From positions 18,440,001 through 18,504,000 of the forward strand of contig NC_081837.1 in the NCBI RefSeq assembly GCF_030867095.1: DNA of 64,000 nucleotides, read 5' to 3'. Both the position numbers and the translations under genes were made by a program. Below the pieces are notes generated by a model that was given only the letters and a program-made list of their open reading frames with translations, was not told the origin of the DNA and ran no database searches. The stretch's first letter is position 1. Every line of letters starts with the position of its first letter. Of the stretch, positions 12,591-21,737 are shown piece by piece. Source of the stretch: Alligator mississippiensis (lineage: Eukaryota > Chordata > Crocodylia > Alligatoridae).

Positions 12591-12893
12591 TCAGGCCCAT
12601 ATGGCAATGACAGCCATGAAAGTGAAGCCAATGCCAATGAAGAAGAATTTGGCAGGTGGAGCCTCCGAGGAGTGCAGTTCATGGGGCAGGATCTCTATGA
12701 AGGTGACATAGAGAAAAGTCCCAGCTGCCACCCCCTCCAGTACAGCCCTGGCCAGGCTGCTGGCATCCCCCACAGAAAACGAGACCCCAATGCCCACAGC
12801 AATGCCAGCAGGGGACATAAGGGCAAAAAGCACCAAGTAGACCTGCCTCCAGCGGGCCCGAGTGCCGCTCTTAGACCTCAATTGTACATAGCA
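12591..12893 (-). CDS. SLC39A2: ZIP zinc transporter C-terminal exon (SLC39A2-like)
   Basis: The minus strand encodes the last part of a ZIP-family (SLC39) metal transporter, which moves zinc into the cytosol across the plasma membrane. The frame reads RWRQVYLVLFALMSPAGIAVGIG, then LEGVAAGTFLYVTFIEILPHEL and ends FMAVIAIWA before the stop at 12591-12593. HEL with the preceding EGVAAGTFLYVT block and the end close to FMAFIALWA of mammalian SLC39A2 support that member over SLC39A1/3. The 5' exon edge is uncertain; a good candidate is the AG just before GTCTACTTGG (the VYLV codons). No other ZIP exon is recognisable upstream (higher coordinates) within the window, so this may be an isolated exon, a remnant, or a gene with very distant exons. 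Confidence 0.75.
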   Translation of the reverse strand, partial: CYVQLRSKSGTRARWRQVYLVLFALMSPAGIAVGIGVSFSVGDASSLARAVLEGVAAGTFLYVTFIEILPHELHSSEAPPAKFFFIGIGFTFMAVIAIWA

Positions 12894-12917
12894 GCCCTCC
12901 GGTATGCACACCAGCAC

Positions 12918-13429
12918 CCAGGTTCCTGCTGCACCCTGCTGAACAGCTTGAGGCCTGGCGTGTGTGCATTTGGGGTCTCAACCTTTATAAACTCGAGGCA
13001 GCCCTCGTAAAATGCCAGCTTAATTTTCACTTGTTTTTTGACTACAGAAAAACAATAGATCCGTGCTGCAGTTGCAAAGAGCTCGGATAACAACATTTCA
13101 GGATGTTTCTGCCACTTGGATTCCTTTCTGAAACCCCTAGGCTTATCTTATGAATTGCATTTGCACACCCAGCAGTTAACATTGTGTGGCATCCTGCAGC
13201 ACCGTTGAAAAAGTCTCGAGGATCTTATGCTGCGTAGCATTCCTATAACCACCTCCTGGAAGGACTGAGGCCGACAGAAGGTCCCGTGTATTGCTGACGG
13301 TGTGCTACCACCTGTCGGACAGAGAGAACGCTGCTGTCCACCAGCCGAACAGCTAAATCCCCTGTTGTGTATGAGCCTGCATGCTGCGTGCTGCCGCCTG
13401 GTGGAAAAAGGAGTGGTGTAAATCAACCC
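12918..13429. other. Unassigned sequence upstream of the ZIP exon
   Basis: I looked for further ZIP exons on the minus strand and found none. No recognised repeat. Confidence 0.4.
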
Positions 13430-15300
13430 CCAGAATTCCTGCTCCCCACAACTCCTTCCTAAGGGGTGTCATGGTGTGTGTGTGTGTGGTTCAAGTATGT
13501 GTGATGATCTTTGGAAAAGGGACAGAGCCTTGTTTTCTGTGTGGGCGAGTGAATATTTGTCCTCTGACCTGCTTTGGAAATGATTTAATCCTCCCGATTG
13601 CATGTGCCCTGCACACCCTGCATGTGGGTGTGTAGAAGAGAGGTGTTCCTGCAGTTCCCTGATGGAAAGACCAAACCCTGCTTTGTGTATATATGCATGT
13701 TACTGTGTGTGCTGCTTCGCACTGAAGCAAGATGCAGGTGTGAGCCTGTGTGTAGCATTGTGTGCTGCCTTGGTCTGGGAAGGATGGCCTCTGCATTGTG
13801 CGCATGGGGGAGTATTACTATGGAGTTTCGCTCCCTGCTGAAGTAAAGGAGCAACCTGGTTGTTGCTGTTTGGTGCTTCTTGCTAGAGTGCTTGAGCTTT
13901 CTCTGTTAGGATGCATGCAGGACATACATCCTGCTTTCTCTGTTAGGATGCATGTCCACCACCATCCCATGCTGAGAAACTGAGCCTTGGGGGGTGTGCG
14001 TGTGTACACTATTGTGTGCTGCACCTGCAGAATTGAGCAGTGGGTATCCCTCCTGTGTGCTGCTCCGGTCTGGACAGATTGAACCCTGCTCTGTGCATAT
14101 ATGGATGTTGGTGTGAGTATTACTATCTGTTGCTCCTTGCTGATTTGAAGGAGATACTTGCAAATGTGTGATACGATGGGTACTGCTTCTTGGTAGGAGA
14201 GCAAGAACACTGATTAGGCTTTGCTTGGCAGCTGTGTGCATTGTATACCCTGCGGAAGTAAGGGAGGTCCATGCACAAACTCGCATCAAATCTTGTGTGC
14301 TGGTCCCTAAAAGGCTGAGGGGGAAACAGGCTATCCTTTGAGGGGCTGTAATAACGTGCTACATCTTACTAGAGGATGAACCCCGTCATCTGTGTCTGTA
14401 TGCATGCATGTCTCTGTGTGATATACACACAGAGACACACGCTGACAGGTAGGAGGGATGAGCCATACTTTATATGTTTTTGTGCTTGTACATACTCATG
14501 CACATGTTGCATGTTGCTACCTGGTAGAATAGTGATTCTCAGTCAAGGTACTGTGGCATCCTGGGATGCTTTGGGAGCCTTTCAAGGGTGCCGAGGCGTG
14601 CCACACAACAGTAGCACTGTTAGGTGTGCAAACATGATTCACAAGATAAACCCACTGATTTCAAATAGGAATCCAAGCGCCAAAAATATTCTGACCTGCT
14701 GCAATCTCTCTGAAGCAGAACTGCTCTATTATTTTTCTTGGGTCAAAGAACTGAGTGAAAACTAAGAGCTGGCATTTTCTAAGGGGTGCCTTGAGTCTAA
14801 AAAGGTTGAGACCCACTCTAGTATGAGGCAGCTGCATACAAGGTACCTGCATATGCATGCACACGTGAACACATTTGTATTTATTCTTGCATGCTGTCCC
14901 CTGCTTGAAACATTGACTGCATTGAGTATGTTGCTCCCCACTGAAATAATGGATGAGTTTATGCATCAGTGTATGTGCATGCACATGTGTGTGTTGCGAC
15001 ATGCTGACTTCTGCTGGTGGCAATGAGACCCACTCTGTGCATCGGTGTGTGCATGCACATGAGTGTGCACACACAGGCATGCAAATCTTGTGCACTGCTC
15101 CCTGCTGGAGTGAGAGGACTGTGTGCAGGTGTGTCGCAATGTGGATGGGATGGGACTTGCTGTGTGTGTGGGTTTTTTGCTTGCAGGTGCACAGGCACAT
15201 GATATGTCCTGCCAACAAGTGGAGTGAATGGGCTGTCTCTTCAATCCCCAAAGAGCCTCAGGCCTCCCCTGTGTTGGTGTGTTTGCTGTTACTGCATACC
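13430..15300. repeat. Degenerate GT-rich tandem array
   Basis: A loose repeat of about 90-110 bp recurs. Its recognisable part reads like TGTGCTGCTCCCTGCTGGA, then GAACCCTGCT and TGTGTATATATGCATG. It is seen around 13670, 13760, 14040, 14080, 14900, 15020 and 15090. Copies are strongly diverged. It starts with a (GT)n run at about 13470-13490. A hAT-like element interrupts it at 14529-14817. The many open frames inside are products of the repeat. Confidence 0.6.
14529..14817. mobile_element. hAT-like non-autonomous transposon, copy 2
   Basis: The ends read AGTGATTCTCAGTCAAGG and AAAAGGTTGAGACCCACT, an inverted pair of the hAT type (compare CAGTGGTTCTCAACC). Flanks CTGGTAGA and CTAGTATG agree at six of eight positions, consistent with a decayed 8-bp target duplication. 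The interior shares several blocks with copy 1. Confidence 0.65.
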
Positions 15301-15347
15301 ACCTCTACCAAAATAAAGGGTGCTACATATACGTTATCCGGATATTA

Positions 15348-15580
15348 CCAGAGAGCCTGGTTTTCTCTGATTAAAAAAAAAAATCCCTAATTTTTGGATT
15401 TAAAAAAGTAACACAAAATCCACATTTTTCCATGATTAAAATGAAACACCACTAATATATAGATACATATACATATACTGGTGTTTCATTTTTAAAAAAG
15501 TAACCCAAAATCCACATTTTTCTATGATTAATCTGAAAATGAGGGATTGTTTTTATCAGAGAAAACCAGGATCCCTGGAT
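15348..15580. repeat. AT-rich element with inverted ends and an internal direct repeat
   Basis: The outer ends pair: GCCTGGTTTTCTCTGAT at the left and ATCAGAGAAAACCAGG at the right. Inside, AAAAAAGTAAC-CAAAATCCACATTTTTC is present twice as a direct repeat (about 15400 and 15493), separated by TA-rich DNA. No coding capacity. Confidence 0.6.
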
Positions 15581-15612
15581 AGTACTGTCTTCTCCCTGAT
15601 GGAGTGAGGTTT

Positions 15613-16132
15613 CTCCATGACTAAAGGTGTTCCCAGTGTGCATTGCAGAGTTGATGGCACCAACAACCCATGCACCGGCAGCCATCTGGACGCAAGCTCT
15701 CCTGTTCATTATTATCTCATAGTGCAGTGGCTTGCAGTTGGCAACGTACTAGTCATATGCCATGACGGTGAGGAACGCAAGATCGGCTGCACAACAGAGG
15801 AAGAAGAGAAAGACCTGGGCCACACATCCAGCATGCAAAATTGTCCTGGTGTTTAAGAGAGAATTGGCCATGGACTTGGGGACAATGACAGAGATGGACA
15901 CAAGGTCAAGGATGGACAAATTTGCCAAAAAACAGTACATGGGGCTGTGGAGGTGGTGGTCCGTAGTTACAGCAGTGATAACAAGGAGGTTCCCCACCAG
16001 AGCTGCCAGGTACGCTGCCAGAAATATGACAAAGTGTACGATCTGCAGCTCCCAAGTGTCCGAGAAGCCCAGGAGGAGGAATTCGGTTACAGTGGTCCAG
16101 TTGGACATCTTCCTTCCCAGGGTGCTGTGCAA
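15613..16132 (-). pseudogene. Olfactory receptor pseudogene, class II
   Basis: The minus strand encodes the N-terminus through TM3: NWTTVTEFLLLGFSD, LAALVGNLLVITAV, LHSPMYCFLANLSILDL and FLTVMAYD. The next codon, normally the Arg of the DRY motif, is TAG. The frame then continues YVANCKPLHYE ... AINSAMHTGNTF, and homology stops near 15613, where unrelated sequence begins. TM5-TM7 are missing. PMYCFLANLSILDL and VPKSMANSLLNT resemble the OR14-type group, different from the intact receptor at 6405-7358. It cannot encode a working receptor. Confidence 0.88.
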
Positions 16133-17402
16133 GTCCTAGGTATAATATAAGAAGGGCAGTGGTAAGGAGGAGAGTAACAAACTCAGTGGCTTTGATATTC
16201 CCATTGATAATGTCTCCAAATTTCATGCTAAGAATGGAAAAAATCCATTTTTCTTCCCATGAAATATTTGATTTTAATAAATGATTTTTCCCTGGCAAGA
16301 CCCTACATAAAATAAAATATTTTGATATTCCTTTAGAAAGTGAAGAAAATGTTAACCCAGCCACACCTCAGGAGTTTTTTTCCTGTGCTTTAAATCTGAA
16401 AGTCTATCATTTTTTCAATAGATCTCACCTAGAAAATGTATGCTGGAAACAAATATGTATGAAATAAAAGATATTATATAAAAAAGATGCATTCCTTAGA
16501 GGTCCCAATCCCACCCCTCTCCTCTTCCCACCCTACTTCCAATATGCTATATAACATTATCTGTATTCATAGCAAAAACATTGAAAATGTCTTCGTTCAC
16601 TCGTGTAGCTTTGAATCTATTATACAGAAAATGCAGAATGATTTATGTAGCCAGGTTTTCCAACTTGTAATGTTTTAAAATCTCCTCTGCATCTTACTAA
16701 GACAGGACACTTCACTGATGCAGAAAACTTACTGAAATTGTTTTTGTGGAAGTTTCCTCATCTCTTGTGTCCCATTCAGGCTTCCCCTGCCAAGATCCTT
16801 TGCTCTTGTCCAGTTGATGTCTCAGCTCTCCTCTGCACCAACCACTAGTCTAGGTCCCCAGAAGCACAGCTAACTCGGAGGTCTTTCTCTGTTCCCTCTG
16901 TCACTGAACGACTGGAGTGAATCCAACCAGGTTTCTGAGTGTGCAGCTGACCTCAACTCTGCCTTGTAGAAAAGGAGTGAAGCAAGACGGCAATTTTGCA
17001 GTAGTTTTCTTCCGAAGGCTCCTGGGACTCGTTCCCTGGGGTCCTGCACAGCTCAGAAGGAAAAGCCCAGATGTAAACAGTCTGAGCTGTACAGATGTTA
17101 GCAGAACAGCAGAGCTGTGCTCTGCTTTAATCTCCCTCACAACACAAGTCATGGGATCTCCGAGAAGGCCCTGAGCTTCTCTGTCTTGCTCAGTTGTCCC
17201 TGTTAGCCAGACTGGGCACCTTAGGATGCAGGGAGGCACCAGATTGCAATTGGGATAGTTCCTATGCAGTTTTGCATGAGAACATAACCTCAGGTTGTAA
17301 GGTGCAAAAAACAAATAATTCCCCATTGCAATGCCCCATTGCAAAGCATCATGTTGACAAAATATTAGCTCAGTAATCATTAATAGGGTCCTGGTTCTGA
17401 AT
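16133..17402. other. Unassigned sequence
   Basis: AT-rich to about 16700, then mixed. No gene or repeat family recognised. Confidence 0.45.
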
Positions 17403-17735
17403 CTACTGTCATGAGAGCCGGGAGAAGAGCCACGCGCATGATCGGAGGGCAGAAAAACAGACCTTACGACGACAGCCTGAGAGCCATGGGGCTCTTTAGC
17501 CTGGAAAAGTGCAGGCTCAGGGGTGATCTGATGGCAATCTATATGTTTATCAGGAGTGACCACCAGTATCTTGGGGAACGATTGTTCACCAGAGCACCCC
17601 TAGGGATGACAAGGGCAACCGCTTATAAACTACTGCAAGACCATTTCAGGCTGGACATAAGGAAGAATTTTTTTACTGTCCGAGCCCCCAAGGTCTGGAA
17701 TAGCCTGCCACCGGAGGTGGTTCAAGCACCTACAT
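17403..17735 (+). mobile_element. CR1 LINE fragment, plus strand
   Basis: The plus strand encodes the CR1 ORF2 C-terminal region (RRATRMIGGQKNRPYDD, ALGLF-like [47 protein letters not shown]) with an open frame. It stops before its own 3' end, exactly where the opposite-strand CR1 tail begins. Confidence 0.88.
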
Positions 17736-17737
17736 TT

Positions 17738-19330
17738 CATAGATTTCATAGACATTAGGGCTGGAAGGGACTTGGAAGATCATCGAGTCCAGCCCCCTGC
17801 CCAAAGGGCAGGAAGTCAGCAGGGGTCATAGGATCCCAGCAAGATAAGCATCCAGTTTGCTCTTGAAGGTGTTCAATGTATGCGCTTGAAACACCTCCGG
17901 TGGCAGGCTGTTCCAGACCTTGGGGGCTCGAACACTAAAGAAATTCTTCCTTATATCCAGCCTGAAATGGTCTTGTAGTAGTTTGTGACCTTTCGACCTC
18001 GTCATCCCTTGGGGCGCTCTGGTGAACAAACATTCCCCCAGATACTGGTGGTCACCCCTGATAAACTTGTAGGTGGCCATCAGATCACCCCTGAGCCTGC
18101 GCTTTTCCAGGCTAAAGAGCCCCAGGGCTCTCAGCCTGTCATCGTAGGGTCTGCTTCCCTGACCTCTGATCATGCGCGTGGCTCTTCTCTGGACTCTCTC
18201 AAGCTTCTCCACATCCTTTTTGAATTGTGGAGCCCAAAACTGGACGCAGTACCCCAGCTGCGGCCTCACCAAGGCCGAGTACAAGGGGAGAATGACGTCC
18301 CGGGATTTGCCTGAGAAGCATCTATGGATGCAAGCCAGTGTTTTGCTCGCTTTACTAGCTGCAGCATCGCATTGCAGGCTCATGTTCATCTTGTGGTCCA
18401 TGATGACCCCCAAGTCTCTTTCTTCCATAGTGCTAGCCAGCGTAGCACTGCCGGGCCTATAAGGATGCTGCAGGTTTTTCTTCCCAAGGTAGAGAACCTT
18501 GCATTTATCGGCATTGAACACCATCAGATTCTTGTCCACCCGCTTGCTGAGCCTGTCCAGGTCAGCCTGGATCACCCGCCTGTCTTCTGGTGTGGGTGCT
18601 TTGCCCCAAAGTTTGGTGTCATCGGCGAACTTGGCCAGTCCGCTTCTGACTCCAGTGTCCACATCATTAATGAAGATGTTGAACAGTACTGGTCCAAGGA
18701 CAGAGCCCTGGGGGACTCCACTGGTCACAGGACACCACGATGAGTGACTTCCATCAATTACTACCCTCTGGGTCCGACCCCGGAGCCAATTTTGCAGCCA
18801 GTGGATCGTGGAGGACCCAAGGCGACAATTGGCCAGTTTCTCCAAGAGGCGATCATGGGAAACCAGATCGAAGGCTTTTTTGAAGTCAAGATATATGACA
18901 TCAATCTCTTCTCCCTTGTCCAGGTGATAGGTCACCTGGTCGTAGAAGGAAATGAGATTGGTCAAGCAAGACCTACCCGCAACAAACCCGTGCTGGCTAT
19001 CCCTTAAGATGTTGACGTCGGCCAGTCCATTAAGCATGGCCTCTTTAATAAACTTTTCTAAGATCTTCCCGGGCATAGAAGTCAGGCTGATGGGCCTATA
19101 GTTAGCCGGATCCACTTTCCTCCCTTTCTTGAAGAGAGGCACCACATTGGCCTTCTTCCAGTCTTCGGGCACTACACCAGAGCGCCAAGAGTTTTCAAAG
19201 ATCCGTGCTAGAGGCTGGGCTATGATGCTCGCCAGCTCCTTGAGTACCCTGGGGTGAAGATTGTCAGGGCCGGCTGACTTGAAGGCATCCAGCTTCTCAA
19301 GATGTTCCTTCACGAAATCACCATTAATGG
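17738..19330 (-). mobile_element. CR1 LINE, 5'-truncated, long open RT frame
   Basis: This is the best CR1 copy in the window. The 3' tail is at 17738 (TTTCATAGATTTCATAGAC on plus), with a 3' untranslated part to 17825 and coding sequence to about 19330, where a tRNA-Pro-like sequence starts six bases later. The endonuclease and ORF1 parts are absent, so it is dead on arrival as an autonomous element, but its open frame suggests a fairly recent insertion. Confidence 0.92.
17826..19313 (-). CDS. CR1 ORF2 fragment: reverse transcriptase
   Basis: A 495-codon uninterrupted frame inside the CR1 copy. Reverse transcriptase blocks are visible in order: NYRPISL (residues 71-77), GFVAGRSCLTNL (109-120), VIYLDFKKAFD (139-149, with the first catalytic Asp), GVPQGSVLGP (199-208) and KFADDTKL (228-235, the catalytic double Asp). 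The C-terminal CR1 region follows ([30 protein letters not shown]-like, VWNSLPPEV). The N-terminal endonuclease is missing because the element is 5'-truncated. The first Met is an internal codon, not a native start. No host role is suggested. Confidence 0.9.
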   Translation of the reverse strand: MKEHLEKLDAFKSAGPDNLHPRVLKELASIIAQPLARIFENSWRSGVVPEDWKKANVVPLFKKGRKVDPANYRPISLTSMPGKILEKFIKEAMLNGLADVNILRDSQHGFVAGRSCLTNLISFYDQVTYHLDKGEEIDVIYLDFKKAFDLVSHDRLLEKLANCRLGSSTIHWLQNWLRGRTQRVVIDGSHSSWCPVTSGVPQGSVLGPVLFNIFINDVDTGVRSGLAKFADDTKLWGKAPTPEDRRVIQADLDRLSKRVDKNLMVFNADKCKVLYLGKKNLQHPYRPGSATLASTMEERDLGVIMDHKMNMSLQCDAAASKASKTLACIHRCFSGKSRDVILPLYSALVRPQLGYCVQFWAPQFKKDVEKLERVQRRATRMIRGQGSRPYDDRLRALGLFSLEKRRLRGDLMATYKFIRGDHQYLGECLFTRAPQGMTRSKGHKLLQDHFRLDIRKNFFSVRAPKVWNSLPPEVFQAHTLNTFKSKLDAYLAGIL

Positions 19331-19335
19331 TACCT

Positions 19336-19407
19336 GGCTTGTTGGTCTAGGGGCATGAGTCCCACTTAGGGTGTGGGAGGTCCTGGGTTCAACTCCCAGA
19401 TGAGCCC
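19336..19407 (+). tRNA. tRNA-Pro (AGG), intact cloverleaf
   Basis: 72 bases fold as a tRNA: acceptor GGCTTGT/ATGAGCC, anticodon stem CCCAC/GTGGG with loop TTAGGGT (anticodon AGG), T stem CTGGG/CCCAG with TTCAACT loop. A-box-like TGGTCTAGGGG and B-box GGTTCAACTCC are present. No T4 terminator follows closely; the first TTTT is about 55 bases downstream. A decayed relative at 21738 shares about 170 bases of 3' flank, so it may be the head of a tRNA-derived repeat rather than a working gene. Confidence 0.7.
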
Positions 19408-19585
19408 TGTTTAGCACTGTGCCTGCACCACGTGTCCTTGGAGCTTGGTGTGCTGAGCAGCCCCTTTTATCTAGCTCCAGAGGCAGGTGAGGCCATTTCC
19501 CTGGTGCAGCTGGTGCATGGCCCAGAGCAGGGAGATTTAGACACCTCCTTGCTCCCCCCAAACCCATAGTGTTGGATGACGGTGG
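19336..19585 (+). repeat. tRNA-Pro-headed repeat, copy 1
   Basis: The tRNA-like head is followed by a body containing CTTGGAGCTTGGTGTGCTGA, CAGCTCCAGAGGCAGGTG and CCCTGGTGCAGCTGGTGCATG. The same order recurs at 21738-21990. Head plus body is about 250 bp, the size of a SINE. Confidence 0.6.
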
Positions 19586-19922
19586 CCATCGAGGCATCAA
19601 GTTGAGCTGTGGGGGTTTTCAAAAGGCAGTGCCTGGCACCGGGACAGGTGAGTACTTTTGTGTGGGTGAGGGAGCTGTCGTTAGGGAAGAATGTCCTTGA
19701 GCAAGGCGTCTTCAGGGCACAGTTCGGTTGGTGCAGAACCTGTGGTGTGGAGATGTGGAAGGTGGTACCTGTGCCAGGGGCTGGAGCTCAGTTGGAGGGG
19801 CCATGTGCAAGCTCCACCACGTGGTGAAGCCGATAGAAATGCTTGGCTGCTACCATTTTCACTTGCTCGCTGGCCTGCTTGACGGTCTTGAGCCGAGAGG
19901 GATGCTCTTTCTTTCCTAGAAG

Positions 19923-19990
19923 CTGTGTCACTGAGCTGGTAGAGCATTGGCTGCCCAGTTTGAAGTTCCCTGATTGAAGTCCTTCCTCTG
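19923..19990 (+). pseudogene. Degenerate tRNA-like sequence
   Basis: CACTGAGCTGGTAGAGCATT resembles a tRNA D-arm with A box, and CCCTGATTGAAGTCC a decayed T-arm. Acceptor stem pairing is lost. Confidence 0.4.
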
Positions 19991-20640
19991 GCAAGGTGTG
20001 TGGCCTTGTTACCTGGTGTGGTGTGTGAAGAGGAGAAGAGGGAAGGAGAAGAGGAGAAGCTTGTGAGTTGGGCAAGGAGGCAGGAGGTCACAGCTTCTGC
20101 AGCCCGGCTCCCCGCTGCTGCCTGCCTGCTGTGGACTTGGGCATGGGAGGCTGGTTCTCCGTTGCTGCATGCACGCCCAGGGGGCAGGGGGAACCCGTGC
20201 CCGCCAGATCTGAGCGCAGGGCAGGTTGTGTCCTTGGGCGGAGGGGGTGGCAGCTCTCTGGCTCTGCACGCATTCCCTGGAGGCAGGGGGGACCTGCACC
20301 CCCCAGATCTATCCACATTGTGGGCACAGCCTGCGGGCTCAGGCTCTCACCCTGCTCCCCTACTCTGGGACCGCCGCAGCCCAGTGGGCACGACCCAGCA
20401 TGGCAGGGAACAGTGGGGCAGCCCCAGCCCCCTTCTTCTCCAACTACCCCTATCTCCCCTTCCCTCCCTATGGGGGCTCAATACCGCCCCTTCCTACACC
20501 CCCCATCAGGACCTGCTTTCTGGGCTGCCTGGGGCCATGTGCGTGTACCGCCCTCCTCCAGCTCCCTGCCAGCTCCTGGCAAACATGAACTGTGCCAGTC
20601 TGCAGGGAGCTCATGGCAAAACTGCAAAATTTACGGGCTT
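19991..20640. other. Unassigned GC-rich sequence
   Basis: Many overlapping open frames in all directions reflect high GC content. None shows a domain. Confidence 0.4.
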
Positions 20641-20704
20641 CCCTGGTAAAATGAGAAATCCACATTTGCCTCCGGTAAAAGGTAAAATCCACGGTTTACT
20701 CCAT

Positions 20705-20799
20705 TCAGGTTGGTCTAATAAAAGATATCAAATTCACCCAAGGAACCTTGTCTGCCTATATCCTTAGACCAACACAGCTACAACCTAAACCCCTGCAAC
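20705..20799 (+). mobile_element. Retroposon family H, copy D with target duplication
   Basis: A short 5'-truncated copy: GGTTGGTCTAATAAAAGATATC through AAGGAACCTTGTCTG to ACCAACACAGCTACAACC and CCCCTGCA. It is flanked by a perfect 14-base direct repeat ACGGTTTACTCCAT (20691-20704 and 20800-20813). This shows the true 3' end of the family and a target-primed insertion. Confidence 0.85.
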
Positions 20800-20944
20800 A
20801 CGGTTTACTCCATGTTTTTCCGAGGGAAATGGAAAACCCTGATCATCAGGCTCCTGTAGGGACACAAATAAACTAAGCTGATGTCCTGACATAAATCCTG
20901 AATGATACTGCTGAAATTCCCATGATTTTGACCCAGAGACAGGA

Positions 20945-21018
20945 GGCCCTGTGGCTTAGTTGGCTAAAGCACCTGTCTAGTAAACAGGAGATCCTGGGTT
21001 CAAATCCCAGCAGGGCCT
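20945..21018 (+). tRNA. tRNA-Thr (AGT), intact cloverleaf
   Basis: 74 bases with perfect arms: acceptor GGCCCTG/CAGGGCC, D stem GCTT/AAGC, anticodon stem CCTGT/ACAGG with loop CTAGTAA (anticodon AGT), T stem CTGGG/CCCAG with loop TTCAAAT, discriminator T. A box TGGCTTAGTTGG and B box GGTTCAAATCC are intact. No T4 run follows within 60 bases, which lowers the chance that it is transcribed as a normal gene. Confidence 0.85.
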
Positions 21019-21035
21019 ATGTCTTGCACTTGGTG

Positions 21036-21100
21036 TGGCTCTGTAGCTCAGGGTGTAGAGGCCTGGGCTTGGGAGTTCAACTCTCACTATTTCCTTGCTT
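21036..21100 (+). pseudogene. Degenerate tRNA-like sequence
   Basis: GGCTCTGTAGCTCAGGGTGT and GGGAGTTCAACTCTCAC resemble a D-arm and a T-arm. It begins about 18 bases after tRNA-Thr. Acceptor pairing is not convincing. Confidence 0.45.
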
Positions 21101-21209
21101 TAACACAGTTCGTGGGATACATTTTGGAACTCTGGACTCTAAAACCAATCATTATTCAAACCTCGTCAGATCATTGTACTCAGTCACAAGTCGTCCCTCA
21201 TAAGTCACA

Positions 21210-21320
21210 GGGTCTGCCTACACATGCAATTAATGCTATTTGGGTTTACTGCTCAGTAATGTCCTGTGCAATGAGCCAGCCCTGGGATGTTGTCTACACA
21301 TGCATCCATTTGGAAGAGAT
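21210..21320. mobile_element. Possible MITE fragment
   Basis: GTCTGCCTACACATGCAATTAATGC and TTGTCTACACATGCATCC form direct, not inverted, near-copies of the kind of terminus seen in other short elements here. The assignment is weak. Confidence 0.25.
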
Positions 21321-21737
21321 TTCCTCCTTATGGGATTAGCCTGGTCCACGCCTCCTCTGGCCCTGCTCTGCCTCCCTGCCATAGCTAGCAGGAGGTGGAG
21401 GCTCCAGCCACAGCTGCGTGCGTGCTAGGATTACTCTTTAAAAGGTAGTCCCACATGATGCTCCCTGGCCACCTGCTTTCTTGTCCCACAGCAGTCTGCA
21501 GCATGCTGGTGCAGCCCTCTATGACTCTGTCTGCAGATCCTGTGCCCACCATGGGAGGGCTGCTGCACCCCCAGACCCCAGCAGTGAGGGTGGCTGCTGC
21601 TCCACCTGCACTGTCTTCTCCCCCTTCTGCAGCATGAGGCCAAGGCCAGCAGGGCCTGCCTGTGGTGCAGCTGCTGCTCAGGTGCTCAGGGGTCACATGG
21701 ACTCTTGCAGGGTAAAGGTGAGCAATGATAGGCACGT

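Noticed and set aside
16901-17563. 220-codon minus-strand frame
   Set aside because: Its first half is the antisense of the CR1 fragment at 17403-17735, and the rest has no family resemblance.
20000-20767. Long plus-strand frame of 255 codons
   Set aside because: High GC content leaves several overlapping frames open, the composition is low-complexity, it runs through a retroposon insertion, and no domain is visible.
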